A stretch of 46,791 nucleotides of DNA from a bacterium Ga0077546 (GCA_001464165.1 LNEX01000440.1:1-46791), one strand, 5' to 3'. Numbered from the stretch's first letter, positions 15,607-23,897 are shown. The notes: generated by a model from the sequence alone, not told the origin. Program-made: numbers and translations.

Positions 15607-16014
15607 TTGAGCATACAACAACCATTGATCTGTGTTTTGTGCGGACTGAGCGGTTTAGCTGGTTACTCTGCGAAGCCAGAGCTAGGCTCGCACATATGCC
15701 AAGATTGTGTGGAATTGCATAATCGAAAGATGCTCGAAAAAGGGTGGTTCAAGGATGAACACGAACTTCAATTGATGATCCTGCAAGTACTTTTCGGTGT
15801 TCGCCATAGAGATCAAGGTAGAGGCTGTACCGTTGCTATGGTTTCTGATTGCATCGGACTGGAAGGAATTTTCGACATTCGTCCAGCCCTTTCTTGGCTA
15901 CGTCGCAACAAAGACATCGAAGCAGAGCAGGGAAAATTCTTTATCACAGACCAGGGAGCTGCATATTTGCTTGAGCAAATCCCTGCGTTAAGGAAGCTCT
16001 TTGACGCAGAATGA
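15607..16014 (+). CDS. ClpX-type zinc-finger protein with a winged-helix-like C-terminus
   Basis: A 135-residue cytosolic protein. Cys9, Cys12, Cys31 and Cys34 (CVLC, then ICQDCVELHNRKM) reproduce the C-x2-C-x18-C-x2-C zinc module at the N-terminus of ClpX, including the ICxxCVEL signature. There is no AAA+ domain. Instead residues about 50-135 look like a small helical/winged-helix module (IFDIRPALSWLRRNKDIEAE, then a beta-wing KFFITDQGAAYL). A free-standing ClpX zinc domain could act as a ClpXP adaptor decoy or as a DNA-binding regulator; both are inference. The start is TTG at 15607 with GAGAGGTGA upstream. Confidence 0.75.
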   Translation: MSIQQPLICVLCGLSGLAGYSAKPELGSHICQDCVELHNRKMLEKGWFKDEHELQLMILQVLFGVRHRDQGRGCTVAMVSDCIGLEGIFDIRPALSWLRRNKDIEAEQGKFFITDQGAAYLLEQIPALRKLFDAE

Positions 16015-16049
16015 AATTTTGTAGTCTCTATAGGCGACTTTAAAACTGG

Positions 16050-16112
16050 GCCTTGGGTGGCATGCAAGCAGCGGCTCCCCAAGGCAACTATTTAAATTTT
16101 ACCCTATAGGGT
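16050..16112. terminator. Hairpin and palindrome between convergent genes
   Basis: GCCTTGGG (16050-16057) pairs with CCCAAGGC (16078-16085). A perfect 12-bp palindrome ACCCTATAGGGT lies at 16101-16112. The site is between two convergent genes, so termination is plausible, but the T-tracts are weak on both strands. Confidence 0.35.
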
Positions 16113-16142
16113 TTCATCTGCACACTACGACTAGCGGAAATC

Positions 16143-16793
16143 TCAGGTTGGCCAATGAGAATTCTGCAGCACAACTCTGTAGCCATCAGGGTCTTCGAAA
16201 GTCTTTCCTTGCACGTCCCAGTATGGGTTGAACGATTGCACTGCTTCGTATCCGCAGCTCAGCATGCGCGACACTGCCGCTTCCCACGCCGTTTTATCGG
16301 GCAAATAGAAGACAATAAGATTGTCTTTGCTTGGCGCTTTTCCGGCGCTATGACCCAGGCATTTTGTAAATTCAAAATGGTAGGCAGAATCTGGTGAGCC
16401 AATCATAACGCCGTCAAATCCTTGGTGATTTTCAAAGCGGCTCAGCTCCTGCAGGCCCAGTCCATCAACGTAGAAACGAACAACATCTTCAAGGTTATCG
16501 CTCGGTCTTGCCACGCGAAGTTTTGGGCTAACTGGCTTGAAGAGATCGTCTGTCACTGTCAGTGTGAAGAGAACTTCGACTTTCTCCAGAAGGCACTCAG
16601 ACTGCCTAGCGCGCACCAAGTCGACTCCGAGCGTTTCTTCTACAAGTTCCCAATGGGCGCGATCTGGCCACTGTGCATAAGAAATCCAAGTACCCTGATC
16701 GCTTTCATGCAACCTTGAACCATAGGAGCCGTGTTGGCTGAAAATGGCCTCAGTGATAATGCGCCAAGTATCTCTAAATTGTAGACTGCGCAA
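16143..16793 (-). CDS. Fusion of an antibiotic-biosynthesis-monooxygenase-like domain and a glyoxalase (VOC) domain
   Basis: A 216-residue cytosolic protein. Residues 1-75 look like an ABM/dimeric alpha-beta barrel domain (GSYGSRLHESDQGTWISYAQWP). Residues about 85-216 form a vicinal-oxygen-chelate domain: LRVARPSDNLEDVVRFYVDGLGL opens it, YHFEFTK carries a likely metal-ligand Glu, and FEDPDGYRVVLQ closes it in the classic glyoxalase way. VOC proteins include lyases, dioxygenases and resistance proteins. The start is TTG at 16793 with AAGGA eight bases before it; an in-frame stop lies just upstream. It begins 37 bases after the toxin-like gene on the same strand and may be co-transcribed with it. 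Confidence 0.78.
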   Translation of the reverse strand: MRSLQFRDTWRIITEAIFSQHGSYGSRLHESDQGTWISYAQWPDRAHWELVEETLGVDLVRARQSECLLEKVEVLFTLTVTDDLFKPVSPKLRVARPSDNLEDVVRFYVDGLGLQELSRFENHQGFDGVMIGSPDSAYHFEFTKCLGHSAGKAPSKDNLIVFYLPDKTAWEAAVSRMLSCGYEAVQSFNPYWDVQGKTFEDPDGYRVVLQNSHWPT

Positions 16794-16830
16794 AACATCC
16801 TTGCCTCGCTAGAAAATATATCGGCTTATT

Positions 16831-18240
16831 CTATAGCGAAAAAATGTTATTGAACACAAGCTCATAGGGCGATGGAGTGTATTCAGCGGAGGCTTCGCTT
16901 TTGGCTTTATCGGCAGCCATAGCAGCCTGATACTGATAGCCTCGTTTAATCAGCTCAGCGTCAGCCGGATTTTGACCGTAGGTAGTTTCCCCTGCAAAAG
17001 GGTTGAGAATGTCCAGAGGGCTGCCCCACTCATCATTGGTCTTACCATTCAGATTTTTCGCCAAACCGTTGTACCAAATTGATTGGTCATAGCTGAAGCC
17101 CATTTCGCTGGCGTAGACTCCCCAAGCGACGTTGCCCCAAGCCTGAAACTGTCCACCTTTTTGCTTGTCGTCCCAATCGCCCTTGTCTTCAGTTTTTTCT
17201 TTGATGAAGGAAAGGGCATCAGTGATATTGAAAAATTCATATGGGTGATTTCTCGCCTCTTCTGTTCTCTCAGCCAGTAATTGCTTCCAGTTGCTTGGCA
17301 TTTCTTGCACGACGGCGCGATGGGGCTCTCTTTCTAATTTGCATTCGCTGCTGTCAACAATAATGCGGGAGCCGTCATCGCTCTTGCATGAGCTGGTTAT
17401 TTTGGAGCCGTCTGGTAGAAATCGGGTGGCATAATTACAACCATTGTCTTGGGCCGATTTATCCTTTAACAGTTCATCTCTGACAATTACCTCGCCGTTG
17501 CTGTTGGCTTTGACTGCGTGTGCGTCACCTTTAAATGGCATGGATACATTTACTTCGCTAAATTTCTGCCAGCCATTAACTTTCCCGGCGCTATCGAAAG
17601 TGGCAGCAAATCTGCTTTTGTCTGGCGCCGTGAACTCCACTAGGTCGTCGCCGTTGTACTTTAGTGATTGCACGGTTTCGCCAGCGGCGTTCATAACCAC
17701 CATGGTTTTAGTGGTGCCTTCGAAAGTAGTTAGTGTTGACGAGGCGGCCGTTGTGAATTTGCCTTGGTCAGTGCCGGTATCATAAGAAGTAAGCTCAGAG
17801 CCATCTGGACGAATTATTCGTTGCACATAGTCTTTACCTTGTGATGGGTCATTTTCATCTTTTGGCATTTGATAGGTAATTGAGATATTGCCTTTTTCGT
17901 CAACCTCAAAGTTGGCAAGCTCTTCGCCGGCTGGGTTTATTATGTTAGTGCGATACCACTTTCCAGCGGCTCTTTTTTCGATCTGGTCATCATTGCGATC
18001 ATTGAATTTGGTTGGCTGGCAGTTGGCGTCGAGGGTCAAGCGATCTGCAGGTTTCAATTGCTCGGTCGCTTTGAGCTTAAGGCTATCTAGGGTAGCCAGG
18101 CTTGGCAACGTGGGTTTGAAGAAAATTCCAGTTGACTGCCAGTCTTTCCACACATCGGTCATGAGGTGCTGGTGGGGAGCTCCAAGCAGCTCTACTGCAG
18201 GGGAAGGTTTATGGGCTAGTGTGTCTCCGCTCTGCAGCAT
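16831..18240 (-). CDS. Polymorphic-toxin-like protein with a C-terminal toxin-44-like domain
   Basis: A 469-residue protein. Residues about 90-310 contain degenerate beta repeats of the RHS/YD style (INPAGEELANFEVDEKGNIS, RIIRPDGSELTSYD, MNAAGETVQSLKYNG). The C-terminal domain (about 340-450) has GDWDDKQKGGQFQAWGNVAW, then NDEWGSPLD and TYGQNPADAELIKRGYQY. This order of W-D-x-K-Q, G-N-x-x-x-G, E-W-G and Y-G-x-x-P-x-D matches my recollection of the bacterial toxin 44 family found at the ends of polymorphic toxins (predicted nuclease). No Sec signal is evident, so export would need a contact-dependent or specialised route. ATG at 18240 has AAGGGA upstream. No obvious immunity gene follows: the next gene is a glyoxalase-like protein. 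Confidence 0.7.
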   Translation of the reverse strand: MLQSGDTLAHKPSPAVELLGAPHQHLMTDVWKDWQSTGIFFKPTLPSLATLDSLKLKATEQLKPADRLTLDANCQPTKFNDRNDDQIEKRAAGKWYRTNIINPAGEELANFEVDEKGNISITYQMPKDENDPSQGKDYVQRIIRPDGSELTSYDTGTDQGKFTTAASSTLTTFEGTTKTMVVMNAAGETVQSLKYNGDDLVEFTAPDKSRFAATFDSAGKVNGWQKFSEVNVSMPFKGDAHAVKANSNGEVIVRDELLKDKSAQDNGCNYATRFLPDGSKITSSCKSDDGSRIIVDSSECKLEREPHRAVVQEMPSNWKQLLAERTEEARNHPYEFFNITDALSFIKEKTEDKGDWDDKQKGGQFQAWGNVAWGVYASEMGFSYDQSIWYNGLAKNLNGKTNDEWGSPLDILNPFAGETTYGQNPADAELIKRGYQYQAAMAADKAKSEASAEYTPSPYELVFNNIFSL

Positions 18241-18458
18241 AGTTTATCCCTTACAATGTGCCGACTTTGGTAGCGACACTCCATTTGTAACTGCGCTATC
18301 TAACAGTGACGTAACAGTAATTGGCCACTGAACTGGATTGATGTTTTTGAGAAAATGCAGTTTTGGTTCGCCTTTTAGCTCAAGAGCAAGCGGGACGTTC
18401 ATGATATTGTTGATTGCTTTCGGCTGTGCGGAATGAGGCTGGCTTTATTTTGGAAATA

Positions 18459-19040
18459 ATGAACCAACACGACTCGCGGCGCAAAGCGCCTTACGTACTA
18501 AAAACTGGCAAGAAATACGACTATCACTGGCTTTATTGTGCGCATTCAGAATTTGGCTATGAGTTCTTCAAGTGTTGTCCTGAGTTGCAGCAGAACGTTT
18601 GGACTAGTCCGCGCATAGAAGGAGATGAGCCTTACTACATGTTTGATAACGAGCCGGAGCCGTCACAAGTTACGCTCGTCGAGTCGGTTCGCTTTCTCCA
18701 CTACTACCCGGCGGTTGATATTGAAGAGCTTGAGCCAAGTTGGCAAGCTCTTCAGCAGTCTGGGGTTAAGACTCTATGCTATGAAAACGTAGTTATATTC
18801 AAGGGAGAAGGTTTTGTTGAGCGCTTCCAGGCTTCTGACTGGGTTCAGGCTCTTCCATGGTTGCATATTCAAGAGAATAAGAGCTTTCTGCGTTGTTGGC
18901 TTGAAATGGAAACCACTGATGAAAACTGCGCCCAACCGGGGTGTCAATATAAACGCATTAAATACGGCGCAAATTGTGGCCGCCATCACTTCGAAATGCT
19001 TATAAAAGAGCCATTCCCGGATCTTGACTTGGCAGATTGA
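18459..19040 (+). CDS. Cys/His-rich protein of unknown function
   Basis: A 193-residue cytosolic protein. The C-terminus carries CAQPGCQYKRIKYGANCGRH followed by a second His, a C-x4-C-x9-C-x2-H-H pattern that looks like a zinc site. More cysteines occur earlier (YCAHSEFGYEFFKCC). The middle is rich in aromatic and acidic residues. I do not recognise the family. It is divergent from the toxin-like gene and separated from it by about 220 bases, so a protective or regulatory relationship is possible but unsupported. ATG at 18459 has TTTTGGA upstream; an alternative TTG at 18414 would add 15 residues. Confidence 0.65.
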   Translation: MNQHDSRRKAPYVLKTGKKYDYHWLYCAHSEFGYEFFKCCPELQQNVWTSPRIEGDEPYYMFDNEPEPSQVTLVESVRFLHYYPAVDIEELEPSWQALQQSGVKTLCYENVVIFKGEGFVERFQASDWVQALPWLHIQENKSFLRCWLEMETTDENCAQPGCQYKRIKYGANCGRHHFEMLIKEPFPDLDLAD

Positions 19041-19076
19041 CTGCTAGCACTCCAGTATAATTTCTTCCCGGCTGCG

Positions 19077-19090
19077 CAACGATATACTGA
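19077..19090 (+). promoter_or_regulatory. Conserved -10-like element upstream of kinase 1
   Basis: CAACGATATACTGA occurs identically upstream of both tandem kinase genes (again at 21441-21454). The embedded TATACT fits a -10 box; no good -35 is visible, so an activator may be needed. Distance to the kinase start is about 60 bases. Confidence 0.4.
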
Positions 19091-19132
19091 GGCAAGGCTA
19101 AAACGAGGCCGAAACTTCTCTAGACCCGAGGG

Positions 19133-19156
19133 ATGTCAGAAAGAAACCCATGGTAA
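19133..19156 (+). CDS. Possible 7-codon leader ORF overlapping the kinase 1 start
   Basis: ATG TCA GAA AGA AAC CCA TGG TAA (MSERNPW) sits after GAGGG, and its stop overlaps the kinase start in the sequence ATGGTAA. The second kinase has the same arrangement (MSEVNLW). It could couple translation of the kinase to the leader. It is very short, and the upstream purine run is too close for an ideal ribosome site, so chance or simple inheritance from the duplication is possible. Confidence 0.25.
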   Translation: MSERNPW

Positions 19157-21351
19157 GACCAGCTGGTGCCGACTTCGCTACCGGTGATATCGTTGGTAAT
19201 ACCTACGAGGTTATCGATTACATTGGTCGTGGCGCCATGGGCTACGTCTATCACGTGCGCCACACTGGTCTTCCTAAAGAGTATGCCCTCAAGACTTTAA
19301 GCCCCGATCAAATTACTGAAACAGCCTGGTTGCGCTTTCAGATTGAAGCGCAGTCAATTGCCAAAATGTTTCATCCGAACATCATCACTATTCACAATTT
19401 TGCCGTGCACAAGGCGCCAGGTCGAGTTGAACAGCCTTTCTACGTGATGGACCTTTTGGTCGGTACGAGCTTGATGGAAGAGCTGCGGGACAATGACCCT
19501 CTTCCTCTTGAAAGAGCGCTATCAGTGTTTACGCAAGCTGCCAGTGGCATTGGCTATGCCCACAGCAAAGGCATCATTCATCGCGACATCAAGCCTGGCA
19601 ATGTTATGTTGCTCAAACAGCCTGACGCCAGCGGCGCTACAGTCAAGATTGTTGACTTCGGTATCGCCAAATTGACCGCTGATAGCGACATAGCCCAGCA
19701 GCATCTAACCAGCGCTGGAGAGGTTTGCGGCAGTCCGCTTTATATGAGCCCAGAGCAAGGTCTGGGGCAGTCTGTCGATGCGCGAAGCGATGTCTACTCA
19801 CTTGGCGTCACTTTCTTTGAAGCGCTAACTGGAGACTTGCCTTTTAAAGCCAATTCAGCTGTCGATATTATGCTTTTGCATCAGAGCGCGCCGGTACCAG
19901 AGCTCAATGCTTTTGGCGATGGTGGTGATTTCCCGTCCACAGTGCAGATTGTTCTAGAGCGAATGTTGGCGAAAGACCCTAGCTTGCGCTATCAGGATAT
20001 GCAAGAAGTCGTAGCCGATCTTGTGGCCATTCAGTTGGGCAACCCGCTTCCTTCTTCTTCTTCTTCTTCTTCTTCTTTTTCGGCGAGTGGCGTTGAGCAT
20101 GAAGCCGATGCAGAGTTGGCCGTCGAAGCAGATAGTGATTCTCATCCAGCTCTAGAGGAGAGTGGATCTTCCTTGCCGAGTGGATCTGCCTTGCCGAGGG
20201 TGTCTGCTCGACAGTCGCGGCCCAAGGCTCAGTTGGTGTTTCTCGGCCTCTCCGTGGCTGCTGCAGTTATCTCGGTTTTGGCTTTTCTGGCTATTAAATC
20301 GGCCGGCAAGCAATCTTCGCCCTCGACGTCTTCCTCTTCTTCCTCTTCTTCATCTACTGCTTTGGCCCCGAAGTTGCCTTCGCGCGCTCAGTCTCAATCT
20401 GTTGCGAATGTCGGTTCGAAGGCGCCTAATGCTAGCACAGGCTCGAATTCAGAGGCTGAAAAAGATAAGCCTAAGCTTGATCCAGAAGAAGATAAAGAGC
20501 CCGGTGAGTCACTGAAGGAAACTACCCCCTTTGCCACTGTGCGTCAGGTGAAAGGTCGCCGGATTGTTAGCTTTGATTTTCCTACTGACGCGCTAATCGG
20601 CAAGATTTATTCTTGGAACGAGGACACCGGCGAAGAGCAAATAGTCAAGGCTAAAGGACGCTTGACCTATAATAAAGGCGAGTGGCTCTGCTTTATTCCT
20701 TCGCGCATTATTGCTAAGTATCCGCAGTATCTCAAGCGGTTTCAGCCAGGCCTGCTTGCTGGTATACGTTTAAATGAAAATTCAGATAGTGATCAGATCT
20801 TGGAGTTCTGTACGATTATTCCAGGCATCAAGTACCTAGAACTTCACAGAACTAACAAGTTGACCAGTGACTGTGTTGCTTCGCTCAACAAGTTTACCGA
20901 GTTAGATGAATTTGACGGCTACCATAGCACCGTAGGTGGTATTAATTTGGCGCGCGCTAATTGCTGGGACAAAATCGAAAAATTTCACTATAGTCATTGT
21001 CCCAATGTTGCACCTATGCTGGTGAAGCTTAAGTCATGCAAAAAATTGACATTGTTAGATGTGCACGAAAGCAACCTTACCTACCAAGACTACAAAGCAA
21101 TTTCAGAGCTTACTAATTTGCGTGAATTGAAATTTGAGAGCGACCGTATGACATTGAACGAACTTAAGTTGCTCGCGAACTTGCCCAACCTTGAAACTAT
21201 TGAGCTCTATGATTGTGGACTGGTAGAAGGAGCTATTCCGATTTTGCGTCAGTTTAAGGCTCTCAAAGTGCTGCGGATGGAGACAGAGAAAACTACTGTC
21301 AAGCTTCGCGATAAATTTAAGGCCGGTCTGCCTGGCGTGAAAATAGAGTAG
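19150..21351 (+). CDS. Receptor-like Ser/Thr protein kinase with an extracytoplasmic LRR-like domain (copy 1)
   Basis: A 733-residue protein. Residues 18-290 are a Hanks-type kinase: GRGAMG loop, ATP-anchoring Lys48, HRDIKPGN with catalytic Asp146, DFG at 169-171, and SPEQ as the APE equivalent. All catalytic residues are present. A low-complexity linker with eight consecutive Ser (302-309, from a TTC repeat at 20052-20075) leads to one membrane segment (about 361-383). A second Ser tract (about 389-403) follows, and then an outside domain of about 300 residues. The last 170 residues are LRR-like (LTLLDVHESNLTYQDYKAI, LPNLETIELYDCGL). This is a sensor kinase of PknB-like topology with an LRR ectodomain. 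A near-duplicate follows at 21504. Confidence 0.92.
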   Translation: MVRPAGADFATGDIVGNTYEVIDYIGRGAMGYVYHVRHTGLPKEYALKTLSPDQITETAWLRFQIEAQSIAKMFHPNIITIHNFAVHKAPGRVEQPFYVMDLLVGTSLMEELRDNDPLPLERALSVFTQAASGIGYAHSKGIIHRDIKPGNVMLLKQPDASGATVKIVDFGIAKLTADSDIAQQHLTSAGEVCGSPLYMSPEQGLGQSVDARSDVYSLGVTFFEALTGDLPFKANSAVDIMLLHQSAPVPELNAFGDGGDFPSTVQIVLERMLAKDPSLRYQDMQEVVADLVAIQLGNPLPSSSSSSSSFSASGVEHEADAELAVEADSDSHPALEESGSSLPSGSALPRVSARQSRPKAQLVFLGLSVAAAVISVLAFLAIKSAGKQSSPSTSSSSSSSSSTALAPKLPSRAQSQSVANVGSKAPNASTGSNSEAEKDKPKLDPEEDKEPGESLKETTPFATVRQVKGRRIVSFDFPTDALIGKIYSWNEDTGEEQIVKAKGRLTYNKGEWLCFIPSRIIAKYPQYLKRFQPGLLAGIRLNENSDSDQILEFCTIIPGIKYLELHRTNKLTSDCVASLNKFTELDEFDGYHSTVGGINLARANCWDKIEKFHYSHCPNVAPMLVKLKSCKKLTLLDVHESNLTYQDYKAISELTNLRELKFESDRMTLNELKLLANLPNLETIELYDCGLVEGAIPILRQFKALKVLRMETEKTTVKLRDKFKAGLPGVKIE
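20052..20075 (+). repeat. TTC microsatellite (8 units) inside kinase 1
   Basis: Eight TTC units encode a Ser run in the juxtamembrane linker. The paralogous kinase lacks it. Copy changes would stay in frame and alter only linker length. A second, imperfect TCT/TCC tract encodes Ser just beyond the membrane segment (about 20326-20352). Confidence 0.85.
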
Positions 21352-21375
21352 GCTGCGCTAGAAGCGTCCCCCGCT

Positions 21376-21411
21376 GGTTAAGGCTTTGATGAGGTTCTTT
21401 ATTCCTTAACC
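21376..21411. other. 8-bp hairpin between the tandem kinases
   Basis: GGTTAAGG (21376-21383) pairs with CCTTAACC (21404-21411) over a 20-base loop, shortly after the stop of kinase 1. There is no T-tract, so it is at best a weak terminator. Confidence 0.35.
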
Positions 21412-21440
21412 GTCTAGTTACTTGTCCTTAGGCCCTTGCT

Positions 21441-21454
21441 CAACGATATACTGA
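21441..21454 (+). promoter_or_regulatory. Conserved -10-like element upstream of kinase 2
   Basis: The same CAACGATATACTGA as at 19077-19090, 50 bases before kinase 2. Its retention suggests each kinase keeps its own promoter. Confidence 0.4.
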
Positions 21455-21486
21455 ATCTAGACTAGAGACTTCGTTTGACTAGAGGG

Positions 21487-21510
21487 ATGTCAGAAGTAAA
21501 TCTATGGTAA
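21487..21510 (+). CDS. Possible 7-codon leader ORF overlapping the kinase 2 start
   Basis: ATG TCA GAA GTA AAT CTA TGG TAA (MSEVNLW) ends in the same ATGGTAA overlap as the leader of kinase 1. Four of 16 bases differ over the variable part, yet length, start, Trp codon and stop are kept. Confidence 0.25.
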   Translation: MSEVNLW

Positions 21511-23897
21511 ATCCGGTTGGTGCTGACTTTGCTCCAGGTGATGTCGTTGGTAATACCTACGAGGTCATCGATTACATTGGTCGCGGCGCCATGGGCTTCG
21601 TCTATCATGTGCGCCATACTGGCCTGCCCAAAGAGTATGCCCTCAAGACTCTGAGTACTGATCAAATTACTGAAACAGCATGGTTGCGTTTTCAGATTGA
21701 AGCGCAGTCAATTGCTAAAATGTTTCACCCTAATATCATTACCATTCACAATTTCGCTGTGCATAAGGTGCCCGGTCGTGTTGAGCAGCCTTTTTATGTG
21801 ATGGATCTTTTAGCGGGCAAGAGCTTGATGGAAGAGCTTCGAGACAATGACACTCTTCCTCTGGCGAGAGCTCTGTCGGTGTTTGCACAGGCCGCTAGTG
21901 GCATTGGTTACGCGCACAGTAAGGGAATCATTCACCGCGACATCAAACCGGGCAATGTTATGCTGCTCAATCAGGCCGACGCTGGCGGCGCTACAGTTAA
22001 AATAGTTGATTTTGGCATTGCCAAATTGACTGCTGATAGCGAGATTTCGCAGCAGCATTTAACTAGTGCTGGAGAAGTTTTCGGTAGTCCTTTTTATATG
22101 AGCCCAGAACAGGGCCTAGGGCAAACGGTCGATGCACGAAGCGATGTTTACTCACTTGGTGTGACTTTCTTTGAAGCGCTCACAGGTGATCTGCCTTTCA
22201 AAGCTAATTCTGCTGTAGATATTATGCTTTTGCACCAGAGTGCGGCGATACCACAGCTAAATAGTGTCGGGGATTGCTGTGAGTTTCCGCCGGCTGTGCA
22301 GCACTCTTTGCAGTGCGTTGTAGAGCGCATGATGGCGAAAGAGCCTAGCCAGCGTTATCAGAATATGCAAGAAGTGGTGGCGGATCTTACAGCCATTCAT
22401 TTCGGCAATCCCCTTCCTTCTTTGGTGAGTGGCGTTGCTCACGGGCGCGACCTCGGTCTAGGTCGCAGAACAATGCAAAGTCAGGCTCCAGATCTTGATT
22501 CAGATTTAGATCAAGAATTACATCAAGATTTTGACGGCGAACAGTCGTTAGCTGGCAAAGTTTGGGTAGCTGGGGTTGATGACTCTGATTCTGATTTAGA
22601 TTCTGATTCAGGAGATGACTTTGATGCTGCTGCGGGTTTAGCTGCAGGAGCTGATACTGGTTCACAAATTGTCCTAAACGAGAGTGGTCGCGCCTTGACT
22701 ATGGTGTCTACTAGCGCGCCGCGGCCTAAGGCACAGGCTATATTTTTGGCAGTTTCAGTGGCTGCTGCTCTTAGTTCAGCTGCCGCTTATATTGCTGTAA
22801 AGTCAGCTGGCAATCAAGCTTCTCTTGAGCACCAGACTGCACTAGCAGCAGTAAAAGGATCTGCAACTAAGTCTGGTTCTTTGCCGGCGAATTCGGTTAA
22901 TGGGGAAGGTACTAAAAATGGCGGTGCGTCTTCTTCTGGCTCTAATACTGGAGCTGTAGCTACTTCAGGTGCCGATGCTGGTAGCCATTCTAAACGACAT
23001 CATGACAAGGAGAAACCAAAATTAGACCCTGAGGAAGATAAGGAGCCTACTGATTCTCTTAAGTCCAATAAACCATTTGGCGTGGTGCGCCAGGTCAAGA
23101 ATGGCTGGATGGCTGATTTCGACTTTCCTACAGATGTTCTTATTGGCAAAATTCACTCTTACAACTGGACTGCCAATACGCATAAGACTGAAAAGGCGAA
23201 AGGGCAGCTTCATTATGGCCCTACTGATTGGCTCTGTTTCCAGCCGTCGCGTATTATTGGTAAGTACCCACAATATCTCAAGCGCTTTCATCAGGGTGAT
23301 ATTGCTGCTGTGCAGTTGCTGGAGCATTCTAGTAGTGATGCGATACTAGCGGCTTGTGCGGAGATTCCTGGTATAGACGAAGTTATCCTTCGCCACGCTG
23401 ACAATTTAACCAATAAGAGTATTGCTTCGCTCAACAAGTTTACAGGGTTGAAAAAATTTGACGGCTCTCATGGTGCCTTGGATGGTATCGCCTTAGCGCG
23501 GGCAACTTGTTGGGACAAACTAGAAGAATTCAGGTGCAGTCATGCCCGCAACATTACTCCGATGTTGCTCAAGCTAAGGGACAGCAAAAATTTGCGATAT
23601 TTAGATGTGCACGAGAGCAATCTGACATATCAAGATTACAAAGCAATATCAGAGATTGCCAATTTGCGTGAATTGAAATTTGAAGAGGAGCTTGTGACCT
23701 TGAACGAGCTAAAGCTGCTCGCTAATTTGCCTAAGCTTGAGACGATTGAACTGCGTGACTGCGGCCTAGAGGAAAAGTCTATCCCGATTATGCGCCAGTT
23801 TAAGGCACTGAAGAAATTGAAGATGGGAACACCCAAAACCTTGGCTAAATTGAGAGAAGACTTTAGGAAAGGCCTGCCTGGCGTTGAGGTTGAGTAG
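21504..23897 (+). CDS. Receptor-like Ser/Thr protein kinase with an extracytoplasmic LRR-like domain (copy 2)
   Basis: A 797-residue tandem paralogue of the kinase at 19150. The kinase domain is nearly identical in layout (Lys48, HRDIKPGN, DFGIAKL, SPEQ) and appears active. The linker differs: instead of poly-Ser it has an acidic Asp/Ser-rich stretch (DDSDSDLDSDSGDDFDA). A membrane segment lies near 409-433. A Gly/Ser/Ala-rich spacer follows, then KPKLDPEEDKEP as in copy 1, a FDFPTDVLIGKIHS domain, and the LRR-like tail (LRYLDVHESNLTYQDYKAI). Catalytic and tail regions are conserved while linkers diverged, so the copies probably share output and differ in spacing or input. Confidence 0.92.
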   Translation: MVNPVGADFAPGDVVGNTYEVIDYIGRGAMGFVYHVRHTGLPKEYALKTLSTDQITETAWLRFQIEAQSIAKMFHPNIITIHNFAVHKVPGRVEQPFYVMDLLAGKSLMEELRDNDTLPLARALSVFAQAASGIGYAHSKGIIHRDIKPGNVMLLNQADAGGATVKIVDFGIAKLTADSEISQQHLTSAGEVFGSPFYMSPEQGLGQTVDARSDVYSLGVTFFEALTGDLPFKANSAVDIMLLHQSAAIPQLNSVGDCCEFPPAVQHSLQCVVERMMAKEPSQRYQNMQEVVADLTAIHFGNPLPSLVSGVAHGRDLGLGRRTMQSQAPDLDSDLDQELHQDFDGEQSLAGKVWVAGVDDSDSDLDSDSGDDFDAAAGLAAGADTGSQIVLNESGRALTMVSTSAPRPKAQAIFLAVSVAAALSSAAAYIAVKSAGNQASLEHQTALAAVKGSATKSGSLPANSVNGEGTKNGGASSSGSNTGAVATSGADAGSHSKRHHDKEKPKLDPEEDKEPTDSLKSNKPFGVVRQVKNGWMADFDFPTDVLIGKIHSYNWTANTHKTEKAKGQLHYGPTDWLCFQPSRIIGKYPQYLKRFHQGDIAAVQLLEHSSSDAILAACAEIPGIDEVILRHADNLTNKSIASLNKFTGLKKFDGSHGALDGIALARATCWDKLEEFRCSHARNITPMLLKLRDSKNLRYLDVHESNLTYQDYKAISEIANLRELKFEEELVTLNELKLLANLPKLETIELRDCGLEEKSIPIMRQFKALKKLKMGTPKTLAKLREDFRKGLPGVEVE

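Noticed and set aside
18414..18458. TTG start extending the Cys/His-rich protein by 15 residues
   Set aside because: No ribosome site; ATG at 18459 has a better upstream sequence.
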